A DNA stretch of 64,000 bases from JAENVU01 sp046598395 (GTDB lineage: Bacteria; Actinomycetota; Acidimicrobiia; IMCC26256; JAENVU01). Below, piece by piece: positions 1-9,088 of the stretch. The notes under the pieces were generated by a model that was not told where the DNA came from, did no database searches, and saw only the letters and a program-made list of their open reading frames with translations. Every line of letters starts with the position of its first letter. The stretch's first letter is position 1. The stretch is taken from assembly GCA_046598395.1 (NCBI GenBank), contig JBKJIQ010000011.1, forward strand, positions 1-64,000, written 5' to 3'. The position numbers were made by a program, and so were the translations under genes.

Positions 1-673
1 CACGCGAATCCGGTAAACGAGCGGACGGTCGATCGACGGGATCCGCTTCTGACCGTCTGGCGAGGTGGGGCGATTCGGCGAAGCTCGGTCATGAAGGGGT
101 GGTCGAGATCGCCGAGATCGGTGCCGAGATCGGGAACCTCAAGTCCCAGGTCGTCCGTCAGGCAGCGGAGTGTCGGCCGGCCTCGCCGCGGATCTGACAT
201 GGATGCAGGATCGTAGCGATGCGACATCCCTGAGCTGATCTGCGCGTCCATCTCGACCTCTTCGCGCTCGTACACCTGCCGCAACGCTCTCGTGATCCCA
301 TTGGACGCACCGAACGCCTGGCCTCGCGCTCCCACCGCGCGTCAAGGCCCCACGCAATTGCCTCACCGTCAGTCAATCCGTTGCAGCCGGAACGATCATC
401 GACGAGGACTGACCAGACCACCATTGAACGGTGTGCTCAGTTGCAGGCGCCGGTCCCGGCGGACGTCCTACGACCCCCTCGCTCCGTTCGAGTGGATGGT
501 CAGCGCGAACCGGCCAACCAAGGCGCTCGGTCGAGACGAACATGCGAGCCAGCTGCCCACTCTCCGCGCGGATCGGGAGGAACTGGGGACAACTGGTGGC
601 AGTCTTGCTGAGAGGAACCTAAGCTCTCTGGGATCGGCCGGGTCCCGGCCGCGGGTATCAATCTGGGGGAACG
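1..673. other. Left-edge region with no confident gene
   Basis: No gene can be called here with confidence. On the plus strand one frame is open from the left edge to a TGA at 195-197 and ends in a plausible helical stretch (EGVVEIAEIGAEIGNLKSQ), so it could be the 3' end of a gene starting outside the window. The minus strand also has frames that run off the left edge. Nothing recognisable as a domain is seen. The last part, about 600-673, must hold the promoter and leader of the secreted protein starting at 674. Confidence 0.3.
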
Positions 674-1546
674 ATGCTGAGACTTCGAAAAGGGTTCGGT
701 CGTCTGGTCGCGCCGCTTTGTGCGTTTGTTCTGTCGCTTGGGGGCCTTTTCGTCCTGACGCATGCTGGAGCTGCGGGCGCATCGGTGTGCACAACGACGT
801 CGGCGGATACGGATCTCGACCGCCTGCCGGACTGCTGGGAGAGCGCGAACGGTCTCATTATCGGTCGGCTCGATTCGGGTTCTGATCGTGACCGGGACGG
901 ACTTCGGGCTAGGACCGAATACGCGGTCGACGTCGCGTTCGGTGGCGGCAGCGGCAATATTGCCGACGTGTACCACGCAAACGACGACGACACCGACAAC
1001 AACGGCGTCGAAGACGGCGACGAGGACGTTGATGGCGACGGCCTGACCAACGAGAACGAGACCGAGGCCCGGACCAACGTCCTTGACTCGGATACCGACA
1101 ACGACGGGGTCGAAGACGGTGTCGACGACACCGACAACGACGGTATCGACAACGAGGACGAAGGAAACTCAGTCGATGAGGACGGCGACACCGTCGGCGT
1201 CGATGACCTGTCCGACGACAATGGTGACGACATCAGCGACGCCAACGAGGACTTCGACTGCGACGGGGTGAAGAACCGCAACGAGCTGAACGCCTTCTCG
1301 GCGAACTCGGATCGCCATGGCGTCACCGACGCGTTCGACGACTCCGACCAGGACGGTATCGACAACTGGGTCGAGCCCGTGTTGGGCGACGACGCAATCG
1401 ACGCCGACTCCAACGATGACGGCGTCGAGGACGGCGACTCCGACACGGATCAGGACGGCGTCGAGGACGGCGTCGAGGACGGCGACCAGGACAACGACTC
1501 ACAAGACGACGGTGACTGCACCGTCGCAATCAACGACGAGCAATAG
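674..1546 (+). CDS. Secreted acidic protein with thrombospondin type 3-like Ca-binding repeats
   Basis: 290 residues. An N-terminal signal peptide (basic MLRLRKGFGR, hydrophobic core, AGAAGAS cleavage region) shows export. The rest is built of Asp-rich units of the form DTDNDGVEDG, DVDGDGLTNE and DSDQDGIDNW, which match the calcium-binding loops of thrombospondin type 3 repeats. Asp and Glu dominate the mature chain and only four Cys are present. A GGGGGA ribosome binding site lies just before ATG 674. Such repeats usually form Ca-dependent rigid stalks on surface or matrix proteins; here there is no catalytic domain and no obvious anchor, so the role is unknown. It is monocistronic, with a hairpin terminator behind it. 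Confidence 0.8.
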   Translation: MLRLRKGFGRLVAPLCAFVLSLGGLFVLTHAGAAGASVCTTTSADTDLDRLPDCWESANGLIIGRLDSGSDRDRDGLRARTEYAVDVAFGGGSGNIADVYHANDDDTDNNGVEDGDEDVDGDGLTNENETEARTNVLDSDTDNDGVEDGVDDTDNDGIDNEDEGNSVDEDGDTVGVDDLSDDNGDDISDANEDFDCDGVKNRNELNAFSANSDRHGVTDAFDDSDQDGIDNWVEPVLGDDAIDADSNDDGVEDGDSDTDQDGVEDGVEDGDQDNDSQDDGDCTVAINDEQ

Positions 1547-1569
1547 ATCGGGTAAGTACTACTGCGTCA

Positions 1570-1599
1570 GGGCCCGGGTCGTTGTTGCGACTCGGGCCC
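1570..1599 (+). terminator. Hairpin terminator after the acidic secreted protein
   Basis: A 12-bp stem (GGGCCCGGGTCG at 1570-1581 with CGACTCGGGCCC at 1588-1599, one G-T pair) with a 6-nt loop lies 23 bases after the stop. No long T-run follows, as is common in high-GC actinobacteria. Confidence 0.7.
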
Positions 1600-1962
1600 C
1601 CTCGCGTGCGGCCGGGCACGAGACGCACGAGGCGAGACGCGCTGCGACGACTCCGGCTACAGGAGATAAGTGTGCGCCCGACGCTCGCGCGTGACCTGGG
1701 GTTTCGGCGGGTAGCACAGCGTTCAGGGCTGGTTCACTCGTCATGAGCAGGTCAGGAGTTCGAACTCATCGCGCTCGACCGTGCGCGCACGGAACGCCTC
1801 GCGGCGCGCTTGATCACCCGAGGTTCGGACCGGAACGACGGTCGCCCCGAGGGTTCTCGCGACTTTGACTGCGCTCGGGTTCGGCGAGTTGACTGCGTCG
1901 CATGGGCATCGCGGCCAGCGGTGCGGAGCACGCGAGGTCACGGCGGAAACTTCTGGGGGTCA
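1600..1962. other. Intergenic region, no supported gene
   Basis: About 360 bases between the terminator and the OsmC gene. A 66-residue minus-strand frame (1741-1941) has a stretch that reads like protein (AVKVARTLGATVVPVRTSGD), but it has no clear ribosome binding site and no recognised domain, so it is not called. The promoter of the OsmC gene must lie here. Confidence 0.4.
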
Positions 1963-2466
1963 ATGATGGATCGTGACGAACTTCGAGAGCGGCAACGACC
2001 GATCAAGGAGCAATACCGCACGGAACCCGAGGCCGCGGCGATCACCTTGCAGGCGGTTGGGTCACTCGACGACGTGGACGTGAGTTGTTCCGTTCAGACG
2101 GGCCGCGCGCTCGTGGAGGCCGGGCTCCACTCGGCGACGGGTGGGGACGGGTCTCTTGCGTGCTCCGGCGACATGCTGTTGCAGGCGCTCGTTGCCTGCG
2201 CCGGGGTCACGCTCCGATCGGTCGCGGTGAACCGTGGGATCGTCGTCAGTGGCACGGTGCGAGCCGAAGGCGATCTCGACTTTCGGGGCACGCTCGGGAT
2301 CGATCGCGCCGCGCCCGTCGGGTTCCAAGCCATCCGACTCAACTTCGACCTGGAATCCGATGCCAGTCCCGAAAACCTTGACGCCTTGATCGCAACGACC
2401 CAGCAGTATTGCGTGGTGTTGCAAACACTCGTAGCGCCCCCGGAACTCGCAATCTCGTGGAGCTGA
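1963..2466 (+). CDS. OsmC/Ohr family protein
   Basis: 167 residues of the OsmC family, thiol peroxidase-like proteins that reduce organic hydroperoxides in the cytoplasm. The two family cysteines are present: Cys79 in LVACAGVTLRS and Cys150 in TQQYCVVLQTL, at the spacing expected for the peroxidatic/resolving pair. The start is one of two consecutive ATG codons (1963 and 1966); GGGGG at 1955-1959 is better spaced for 1966. A longer frame reaches back to 1810 but has no ribosome binding site. It stands alone and converges with the DUF2510 gene. The family includes non-peroxidase members, so the substrate is not certain. Confidence 0.85.
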   Translation: MMDRDELRERQRPIKEQYRTEPEAAAITLQAVGSLDDVDVSCSVQTGRALVEAGLHSATGGDGSLACSGDMLLQALVACAGVTLRSVAVNRGIVVSGTVRAEGDLDFRGTLGIDRAAPVGFQAIRLNFDLESDASPENLDALIATTQQYCVVLQTLVAPPELAISWS

Positions 2467-2526
2467 CGCACTGGGGCGCTGAGGGTTCCTCGCGCCGAGA
2501 TCGGCCATGGAGTTTGGCGAGAGCGA

Positions 2527-3297
2527 TCAGTCGGACGTGTGGTCGGTCCAGGCCTGACCGTCCCAGTAACGGAGACGGTGTTGACCATGGGGGTCCGGGA
2601 ACCACGCGGCGGCGGGGAGACTCGGAGGAGCCGGGACAACGGGGGCGACAACAGTCGGGGTGGGAGCAGCAGGGGTGGGAGCGCCCGGCACCACGATCCC
2701 CGCGGGCGCGATGCCCGGTGCCGTACCCGGCCCGCCAACGCCTCCCATAGGAAGCATCGCACGAGTTCGTTTGTCCTTACTGCGTCGGACGATGCCAACG
2801 ATGAGCATGATGATCCCGGCCACCCCGATCAGGCCGCCGGCCACGATCGCAAGCAGCCAGCCGATGTTGTCGACGACGAGGTCTCCGAGCGGGTGCTGCA
2901 CGATCACCCGGGTCCGCTGGGCATTGTCGAAGCGCAACACGTACCGACCGGCCCGGGGGACTTCGAACTCGACCGTGCTCCGATATTCGCCATTGCCATG
3001 GGTGATGGTCTCGTTGGGGCCGGTGCTCTTGACGCGGATGTCAGCGCCGTTGGGACCAGTGACCGTGAGTTCGCTCGGGTCGATTCCGACCGCACCGACG
3101 TCGTACACGAGATAGGTGCCCGTTTCGAGGTTGATGCGGGCGGTTCCCGGGACGATGTATGCGGGGCTGTCGAGGAAATCGACGAAGCGGGTGGCAAACC
3201 CAACGATGCCGGCAACGGCCACGACGATGCCGAGCACGATGGCCGCGATGGAGATCAGCAGGCCTGGACCCTTGGTCGATTTCGTGGTGGTGGACAT
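2527..3297 (-). CDS. Membrane protein with C-terminal DUF2510 domain
   Basis: 256 residues. An N-terminal membrane helix (LLISIAAIVLGIVVAVAGIVG, about 13-33) is followed by an extracytoplasmic beta-rich segment (about 45-140, with YLVYDVGA and RYVLRFDN). A second membrane helix (about 147-170) and a Pro/Ala/Val-rich linker lead to a C-terminal DUF2510 motif (WFPDPHGQHRLRYWDGQAWTDH). DUF2510 is a short actinobacterial module of unknown function found at the ends of membrane proteins. ATG 3297 gives a normal N-in start. It is divergent from the deacetylase gene. No enzymatic activity is predicted. Confidence 0.8.
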   Translation of the reverse strand: MSTTTKSTKGPGLLISIAAIVLGIVVAVAGIVGFATRFVDFLDSPAYIVPGTARINLETGTYLVYDVGAVGIDPSELTVTGPNGADIRVKSTGPNETITHGNGEYRSTVEFEVPRAGRYVLRFDNAQRTRVIVQHPLGDLVVDNIGWLLAIVAGGLIGVAGIIMLIVGIVRRSKDKRTRAMLPMGGVGGPGTAPGIAPAGIVVPGAPTPAAPTPTVVAPVVPAPPSLPAAAWFPDPHGQHRLRYWDGQAWTDHTSD

Positions 3298-3424
3298 CTC
3301 GCGACGCTAGATGCATGCCCGGCGGATCAGGGTGTTCATCGGAGCCGCGCTTGATCGGGCTCCTGCTCGCATGGGTCGAATGACCGGATTGTTTTCGCGT
3401 TGGATCACCTTCTAGCTTCCGCCG

Positions 3425-5617
3425 GTGCAGAACTCTCAGAAGCTGTCGGCAGGTCAGAGCAGCGGACGTCGCGTTGGGGCTGCGTTCACCGCGCTCCTTC
3501 TGGCTGTTGGGCTCAGCACAGGGTTGATCGTTTTCGGGATTGCTTCCGCGGGCGCGGCCTCGAATCCCGCCTTCTCGATGTTCGACATTCCGGGTTCGCC
3601 CTATGCGCCGGGAAGCCCGGTGGTGGCCCTCACGTTCGACGACGGCCCCAGCCCCGAAATCACCCCTGGGGTACTCGACACGTTGGCGCGCTACGGAGCA
3701 ACGGCAACCTTCTTTGTGGTCGGGAGTTACGTGAACGCGCACCCGGAGTTGGTCCGGCGTGCGATTGCACTCGGGAACTCCGTCCAGCTCCACACGATGA
3801 ATCACCTGGATCTCACGAAACTCTCTTCCGCGCAAATCGCGGCGGAGGTGGATCCCGAGATTCAAATTCTCACCGACGTGACTGGACGCCGGCCCACCTG
3901 CCTGCGTCCACCGTACGGCGCCTGGAACGGAAACGTCGTCAACGAGATGTCGGCGCGCGGCATCGAGACGGTGATCTGGAATGTGAACCCTGGCGATACC
4001 GAGGCGGGTTCCAACAGTTCGTCGATCGCGGCTCGCGCGTTGGCCGGATCTCGGCCGGGAGCGGTCCTGGCGATGCACGACAGCGCGACAAAGGGCGCCA
4101 CCCTGGGCGCGCTGCCAACGATCCTGGATGGGCTGCGCGTCCGCGGACTCACCCCCGCCACGATCTGCGGCGGTGCGTCCGGTGGAGGAGGCGTGCCGGT
4201 GCGTGATGTTGCGGTGCGTGCCGATGGCCGGTCCGGCTATTCCCTCGACGTCAATGGCGCGCTGCACCCCTTCGCGGGTGCGCCCGATATTACGGGCGTG
4301 ACCGCGCTTCCGGGCCTGGCCCGCCGGGTGGTGTTACGCGCCGACGGAGTGTCGGGCTATGTCCTCGACGGTTGGGGTGGCATCCATCCGTTCGGAGGCG
4401 CGCCGGCCCGCACCGGCACCGGCTATTGGCCGGGCTGGGATATTGCGCGCGGGATTTCCCTGCGCCCCGATGGACTGTCGGGTTGGGTGCTTGATGCGTT
4501 CGGCGGGCTTCATCCGTGGGGGGGAGCGCCCACGATGAGCCAGGCCGCCTACTGGCCGGGCTGGGACATCGCGAGGGCCGTGGTCGCGACTCCGGACGGT
4601 GCGGGCGGTTACGTACTGGACGGATTCGGCGGTTTGCATCCGTTCGGAAGCGCAACTGCGATTCGTAACGGCCCGTATTTCCCCGGCCAGGACATTGCAC
4701 GCGCGGTTGCACTGGGCTTCGATGGCCACTCGGGCTGGGTACTCGACGGCTCGGGTGGACTCACGGCGTTCGGGAAGGCTCCGGTCGCACGCACCATCGG
4801 CCGTTGGTTCGCCGACGTGGCACGCGGCGCCGGCATCGGCGCCGACGGCATCACCGGTGTGGTGGTCGAGGCGGGGGGTGTGGTCGCACCATTTGTCGGC
4901 GCGCCGGTGACTCGCGCCGTCGCCCTGCGTTCCGACGCGACCTCGGGGTACACGCTCAATGCGTGGGGAGGAATCCGGCGGTTCGGTGGTGCACCGCCAC
5001 TCAGCGGCGCACCTCGGTGGCCCACGTGGGATATTGCGCGCGATCTGGTGGTGCGTCCGGACGGAACATCGGGTTACGTGCTTGACGGCCTCGGTGGTGT
5101 CCACTCCCTGAACGGCGCCCCCGCCATCACCGATGGACCGCGGTTCTCGAGTGTCCTCGCGCGAGCGATGGTGTTACGCAGTAATGGGACCTCGGGATAC
5201 GTCCTTGATGCTTGGGGCGGCGTGCATCCCGTGGGTGGTGCTCCCGCGGTCAGCGTCACCGGCTTCTGGCCCGGTTGGGACATCACTCGTGGGATCGGCT
5301 TGCGTCCCGATGGCGTGTCGGGGTACGTGCTCGATGGCTTTGGGGGCCTGCATCCGTTCGGCGGTGCACCCGCCATCGTCGGTGCGACCGCTTACTGGCC
5401 GGGTTGGGACATTGCCCGCGGGATGGTGTTGCGCGCCGATGGCGTCTCCGGCTGGGTGCTCGACGGCTTTGGTGCCACCCACCCATTCGGTGGTGCTCCT
5501 GTGCTCGTCGGCAGCGGAGTCCACCCCGGTCACGCAGTGGTCGTCGACATCGTCGGCGCGAGCGGCACGGATCACGTGGCGACCGTCGATGTCTACGGAG
5601 GCGTCAAGGCGTTGTAA
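3425..5617 (+). CDS. Secreted polysaccharide deacetylase (NodB) with C-terminal WPGWDIARG repeat domain
   Basis: 730 residues from a GTG start. A signal peptide (about 1-46) is followed by a carbohydrate esterase 4 (NodB) domain, about 60-250. Motif 1 is TFDDGPSP with Asp72/Asp73, motif 2 is H123-TMN-H127 (metal ligands), RPPYG lies at 161-165 and the late motif is LAMHD near 218. The catalytic set is complete, so it should remove N- or O-acetyl groups from a cell-wall or extracellular polysaccharide. From residue 257 to the end run about 11 full and one partial repeat of roughly 43 residues (consensus SGYVLDGFGGLHPFGGAP then YWPGWDIARG). The same repeats occur in the sugar dehydrogenase at 9.1 kb. 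The last 14 bases overlap the convergent channel gene. Confidence 0.9.
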   Translation: MQNSQKLSAGQSSGRRVGAAFTALLLAVGLSTGLIVFGIASAGAASNPAFSMFDIPGSPYAPGSPVVALTFDDGPSPEITPGVLDTLARYGATATFFVVGSYVNAHPELVRRAIALGNSVQLHTMNHLDLTKLSSAQIAAEVDPEIQILTDVTGRRPTCLRPPYGAWNGNVVNEMSARGIETVIWNVNPGDTEAGSNSSSIAARALAGSRPGAVLAMHDSATKGATLGALPTILDGLRVRGLTPATICGGASGGGGVPVRDVAVRADGRSGYSLDVNGALHPFAGAPDITGVTALPGLARRVVLRADGVSGYVLDGWGGIHPFGGAPARTGTGYWPGWDIARGISLRPDGLSGWVLDAFGGLHPWGGAPTMSQAAYWPGWDIARAVVATPDGAGGYVLDGFGGLHPFGSATAIRNGPYFPGQDIARAVALGFDGHSGWVLDGSGGLTAFGKAPVARTIGRWFADVARGAGIGADGITGVVVEAGGVVAPFVGAPVTRAVALRSDATSGYTLNAWGGIRRFGGAPPLSGAPRWPTWDIARDLVVRPDGTSGYVLDGLGGVHSLNGAPAITDGPRFSSVLARAMVLRSNGTSGYVLDAWGGVHPVGGAPAVSVTGFWPGWDITRGIGLRPDGVSGYVLDGFGGLHPFGGAPAIVGATAYWPGWDIARGMVLRADGVSGWVLDGFGATHPFGGAPVLVGSGVHPGHAVVVDIVGASGTDHVATVDVYGGVKAL
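4193..5614 (+). repeat. Tandem protein repeats (about 12 units) in the deacetylase
   Basis: Degenerate tandem units of about 130 bp encode a repeat whose best copies read VLDGFGGLHPFGGAP and YWPGWDIARG. Gly, aromatic and Asp positions are conserved while DNA identity is only partial, so these are selected protein repeats and not a recent DNA expansion. A beta-propeller-like or beta-solenoid fold is a guess from the short beta-turn pattern. Confidence 0.85.
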
Positions 5618-7661
5618 CGAGCGCGGGACGCGGTCGCGGCGACGGTTTCCCCGGTGCCGCGGGCCCCTCGGTCCTGCCTTGGGGTCGCGTCGAGGTTCGG
5701 GTCATGGCGTGGGTCAAGACCAGCACCTCGTCATCGGGACCGAACTGGATCACGGAGCCGCGAGGCGGATTCACCACGATCTCACTGGTCTCGGCCACTC
5801 GATACCCAAGGACGGTCTCCCGTTTCGCGATTCCCGCGGCGCGAAGCTCCGCGATCGACACCGCACTGTCGTCTACGTAGTGGTCGGCGGGGCGCAGAAC
5901 GATGTCGCACCCGGTGGAGTCGAAGAGTTCGTTGAACACGGTGAGGAGCTCGGCGTGTTCGGAGAGCTGGGCAATCATCAGACTGCTGAGTTCATCGCTC
6001 ACGATGAAGTCGTCCACCCCCGCGCTGACCGCGATGGCAACGTTGGCGCGGTCCAACACCTCGGCGACGATACGCATGGGCGCGGCGCCGTGAGCTTTGA
6101 ACATCTTGCGCAAGGTGAGCAGGGTAAGCATCGTGCGCGAGTCGGCCTGGGACGCGGAGAGCGCGCCACGGTATCCGAGCACGATGGCCTGATCGAAGGG
6201 CGCAAGCCGCACCAGATCGAAGAGGGCCTGAGGTCCGTGCACTTCGTGCACGATGAGTTCACCGCGAGTCATGGAAACGTCGATGGGGTCGGGGGCGTCC
6301 GTGAGGCCGGTGTCGACCACCACATGAATCGAGCTTCCTGTGGGGAGGAAGTCGTCGAGTTCGCGAATCACCATCGGGCCGAGCGCGCTCCAACCGACCA
6401 CGAGGACACGCTGGCTCGGCGCGGTGGCCGTTGAGTCCGAACGCGGTGAAGCTGTGGGCACCGTGGCGATCCCACCGAACACCACGGTGTCGTCATCGGC
6501 CGATACCGCGATCACTTGGTCGCCGACCTCGAACTTCGAATCGGGATCGGGGTTGAGTTGCACCACTCCGTCGGCGGTGTAGCGACCCATGACCGAGGAT
6601 GCTTCGAAGGCCATGACCGCCTCCGCATAGGTGTGGCCGACCAACTCGGGGATGGTGGAGAAGTAGATCTCGTCGCCATCGAAGTCGAGCAGTTCGCGAT
6701 ACACGCTGCTCAGCCCCGCTTGATGGCACGCGCGGGCGGTGAGCTCGGCGATGATCGAATCGGAGTTGACGGTGAGGACACGCCCGTCGGTGACCGCTCG
6801 CAACGTGTCGGCATTATCGGGATCGACGAACTCGGCCACGATGTGGGCGCGTTCAAACTCGGGATCGAGACTCTTGACCGCGAGTACCGCCTTGACCACG
6901 CCCGCGTCGCCGTCGGTGTCGCCGAGCACAATCACTGATCGCGCGCAGGCGATGTTCACCATTTCGAGATCTGCCGGGTTCGACGGGTCACCCGAACGAA
7001 ACACGAGGCGCGTGGTGCGCAGGTCGGGTACCGCGGCGTCGAGCACGTCTTCCATTTCGGTCTTATCGAGTTTGGCGAGCACCACGATCGCGGCGCCCTT
7101 CTGGTTCGCGTTGGCCTCGACGAGTTCGGACACGATGACGGGGAGCCGCGGCGAGAACCCGAGCACGAGGGTGTGGCCGTACTCGAGCACCGTGGATCGA
7201 CCCTTGCGGAGGTCTTGAATCTTCTGGTCGACCGCGGAAGCAATCAGACCGATCAGTGACCCGGCGATGAAGATGCCGGCGAGGGTGACGAGCAAGGCGA
7301 TGATGCGAGCGAACGGTCCGTTGTCGCCCGCAAACGTCCCGGAGTCGAGTACGCGCAGCAGGCTCTGCCAGAGCGATTCACCGATGTCGGCACCGTGGCC
7401 CTTGGCATCGGGATACGCGCCGACGAAGAAGGAGGCGAGTGCCGCGGCCACGATGGTGGCGAGGGTGAGCGCGCCCAGCCATGCGATGACCACCATCGGT
7501 CCGCGCGCGAGTGCGAGGTCGAACCGATACCGCAAGCGTTGCCCAAACGTGGGTGACGGTGGTGCGGCCATCGAACGGGATTGAGAACCCGCGGTCTGCT
7601 TGGCATGACCAAACGACGACTTCCGTCGCTTGGCGCGTTCGCGCTGGACCAGATTGGCCAC
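5604..7661 (-). CDS. CASTOR/POLLUX-related ion channel protein with RCK-type domains
   Basis: 685 residues. Two N-terminal membrane helices (PMVVIAWLGALTLATIVAAAL and IIALLVTLAGIFIAGSLIGLI) flank a pore-like segment (ADIGESLWQSLLRVLDSGTFAGDNGP). Two large cytoplasmic Rossmann/RCK-like halves follow: one begins HTLVLGFSPRLPVIVSELV and the other RVLVVGWSALGPMVIREL. This order matches bacterial relatives of plant CASTOR/POLLUX (DMI1) cation channels. The chosen start is GTG 7661, preceded on the minus strand by GAGGAG with an 8-nt spacer; an upstream extension exists but has no such site. It lies downstream of lspA and overlaps the deacetylase 3' end by 14 bases. The ion conducted is unknown. 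Confidence 0.8.
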   Translation of the reverse strand: MANLVQRERAKRRKSSFGHAKQTAGSQSRSMAAPPSPTFGQRLRYRFDLALARGPMVVIAWLGALTLATIVAAALASFFVGAYPDAKGHGADIGESLWQSLLRVLDSGTFAGDNGPFARIIALLVTLAGIFIAGSLIGLIASAVDQKIQDLRKGRSTVLEYGHTLVLGFSPRLPVIVSELVEANANQKGAAIVVLAKLDKTEMEDVLDAAVPDLRTTRLVFRSGDPSNPADLEMVNIACARSVIVLGDTDGDAGVVKAVLAVKSLDPEFERAHIVAEFVDPDNADTLRAVTDGRVLTVNSDSIIAELTARACHQAGLSSVYRELLDFDGDEIYFSTIPELVGHTYAEAVMAFEASSVMGRYTADGVVQLNPDPDSKFEVGDQVIAVSADDDTVVFGGIATVPTASPRSDSTATAPSQRVLVVGWSALGPMVIRELDDFLPTGSSIHVVVDTGLTDAPDPIDVSMTRGELIVHEVHGPQALFDLVRLAPFDQAIVLGYRGALSASQADSRTMLTLLTLRKMFKAHGAAPMRIVAEVLDRANVAIAVSAGVDDFIVSDELSSLMIAQLSEHAELLTVFNELFDSTGCDIVLRPADHYVDDSAVSIAELRAAGIAKRETVLGYRVAETSEIVVNPPRGSVIQFGPDDEVLVLTHAMTRTSTRPQGRTEGPAAPGKPSPRPRPALVTTP

Positions 7662-7768
7662 GGAACAAACTCCTCGGTTGTAGGCCGTCGCTTGGAGCGC
7701 GGCGGCTACGGGAGAGTCTCGACAGCCTTGCGTCCGACCTGAACCTCGAGGTCCCTCGAGAACGGGCT

Positions 7769-8236
7769 TCAGGCGAGTTCGCGGGCGCGGGCGGTGACCC
7801 GGATCGCGAGCAGTGTGGGCAGAATCAGCACACCGGCAACCACACACAGGTCGGCGACGTTGATGATCGCCCATCGAGTGGAGATGAAGTCACGGACCGC
7901 GCCGAAACGGACCCGGTCGATCATGTTGGAAAGTGCTCCACCGAGCACCAGGCCCGGAATCCACGCGGGAAGCCCCACTTTGTATCCGATGGGGATGATG
8001 ACCGCCGCGAACACTCCGAGCACCAGGACCGTCCCGAGAATCAGCATGGGGGCCGATCCGCCGAGTACTCCGAGCGCGTACCGCGGGTTGTTTGCGACCT
8101 CCACCCCGCCTGGTCCGGCAGCTCCTGCCCAGAGTTTCGTTCCCTGATCCGCAACCACGGCCCACACGATGGTGGCGAGCCCGGCGAGCCAGATCGTGAC
8201 ATCCGGCCGGCCCGACCGCGCGAAATGTGAGGGCAG
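7769..8236 (-). CDS. lspA: Signal peptidase II (prolipoprotein signal peptidase)
   Basis: About 155 residues, normal for LspA, an inner-membrane aspartyl protease that cleaves diacylglyceryl-modified prolipoproteins. Four membrane helices are visible. The two catalytic Asp motifs are present: GALSNMIDRVRFG and AIINVADLCVVAG. The early DQGTKLW motif is also there. The start is uncertain: no ATG or GTG lies at the right place. On the minus strand AAGGGG is followed after AGGATT by CTG (8236), so a CTG (or neighbouring ATT) start is proposed. Substrates in the window include the lipobox proteins at 11.9, 37.6 and 61.3 kb. Confidence 0.85.
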   Translation of the reverse strand: MPSHFARSGRPDVTIWLAGLATIVWAVVADQGTKLWAGAAGPGGVEVANNPRYALGVLGGSAPMLILGTVLVLGVFAAVIIPIGYKVGLPAWIPGLVLGGALSNMIDRVRFGAVRDFISTRWAIINVADLCVVAGVLILPTLLAIRVTARARELA

Positions 8237-8387
8237 AATCCTCCCCTTCGTCCGGTTAGTGCCGGGGCCGGGGGTGTGGGGCCCGAGGTCGCCGGCCGAG
8301 CAGCGGGAGCGAGCGGACCCAACCGACAGGTTCCTGATGACACATAGGTACGGCAATATCGACCCGTACTTGAGGACGGCGCGCGTT

Positions 8388-8945
8388 CTACGGAACGATG
8401 GAGAAGACCACCGCATCCTGGATGTGATCGCCCACGCGCAATCGGCGCCGTAGGACACCCTCGCGTATCGCGCCGGCCCGCTCCGCCACCGCCTGGCTCG
8501 GGGTGTTCGCCGCCGCGGCCAGGATCTCCACTCGGCCGAGCCCGAGTTCGCCCAGCCCGAACGCGCTCACGAGGCGCGCTGAGCGAGTGACGAATCCGCA
8601 CCCGGTTCGCGGCGACCGCACCCAGTACCCGAGGTTGGCCCAACGGTTGAGCCGGTCGATCCCGTTCAGGCCCACCACGCCGAGTACCCCATTCGACTCG
8701 ACCTCACGGACGACGAAATGGAACTCCTGGCCCTCGCTGAACGCACGAGCGGCCCGCCTGACCCACTCCATTGCTTCGACCTCGCTGTACTTGGCGTGCG
8801 CCCATGCCATCCACGGCTGGAGTTCCGGGAGCGACTCGCGGATCGCCGCATGCAGTTCGCTCGCATCAGCGGCGCGTGGCGGACGGAGTTCGACAACGCC
8901 ATCGGTCAACCGAATGCCCCGCACCATTTCCCCAGTCTCTCGCAT
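8388..8945 (-). CDS. GNAT family N-acetyltransferase (RimJ/RimL type)
   Basis: 185 residues. The RimJ/RimL-like pattern is clear: VVELRPPRAADASELHAAI at the N-terminus, LGVVGLNGIDRLNRWANLGYWV in the middle, the acetyl-CoA loop region RTGCGFVTRSARLV and LGRVEILAAAANTPSQAVAERAGAIREGVLRRR at the end. Members acetylate ribosomal-protein N-termini, antibiotics or small molecules; the substrate here is unknown. ATG 8945 is used, but an ATG/GTG pair seven and eight codons downstream is also possible, with GGGGA close before it. It may share a transcript with lspA and the channel gene. Confidence 0.8.
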   Translation of the reverse strand: MRETGEMVRGIRLTDGVVELRPPRAADASELHAAIRESLPELQPWMAWAHAKYSEVEAMEWVRRAARAFSEGQEFHFVVREVESNGVLGVVGLNGIDRLNRWANLGYWVRSPRTGCGFVTRSARLVSAFGLGELGLGRVEILAAAANTPSQAVAERAGAIREGVLRRRLRVGDHIQDAVVFSIVP

Positions 8946-9088
8946 TCACGGAGTCCGCGAGGTCGAAGGTCTCCGTGAAGCATGCCGTCGGCCGCCTCTT
9001 GCTCGACTCTGGCGCACTTTGCATGCCGCTGGGCTGGCAAACTGCGCCAAAGTCGGCGGGGGTGGGGCGGCGCGCGCCAACATGGAGG

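Noticed and set aside
292..885. 197-codon plus-strand frame before and inside the acidic secreted protein gene
   Set aside because: Overlaps the well-supported gene at 674 in another frame; Arg/Ser-rich product without a domain.
1741..1941. 66-residue minus-strand protein
   Set aside because: Partly protein-like, but no ribosome binding site, no family, and surrounded by noncoding DNA; not enough to call.
3041..4267. 408-codon minus-strand frame opposite the deacetylase 5' end
   Set aside because: The NodB motifs fix the plus strand as coding.
4193..5614. CRISPR-like regular repetition
   Set aside because: The periodicity is in coding sequence and conserved at protein, not DNA, level; there are no identical repeats with unique spacers.
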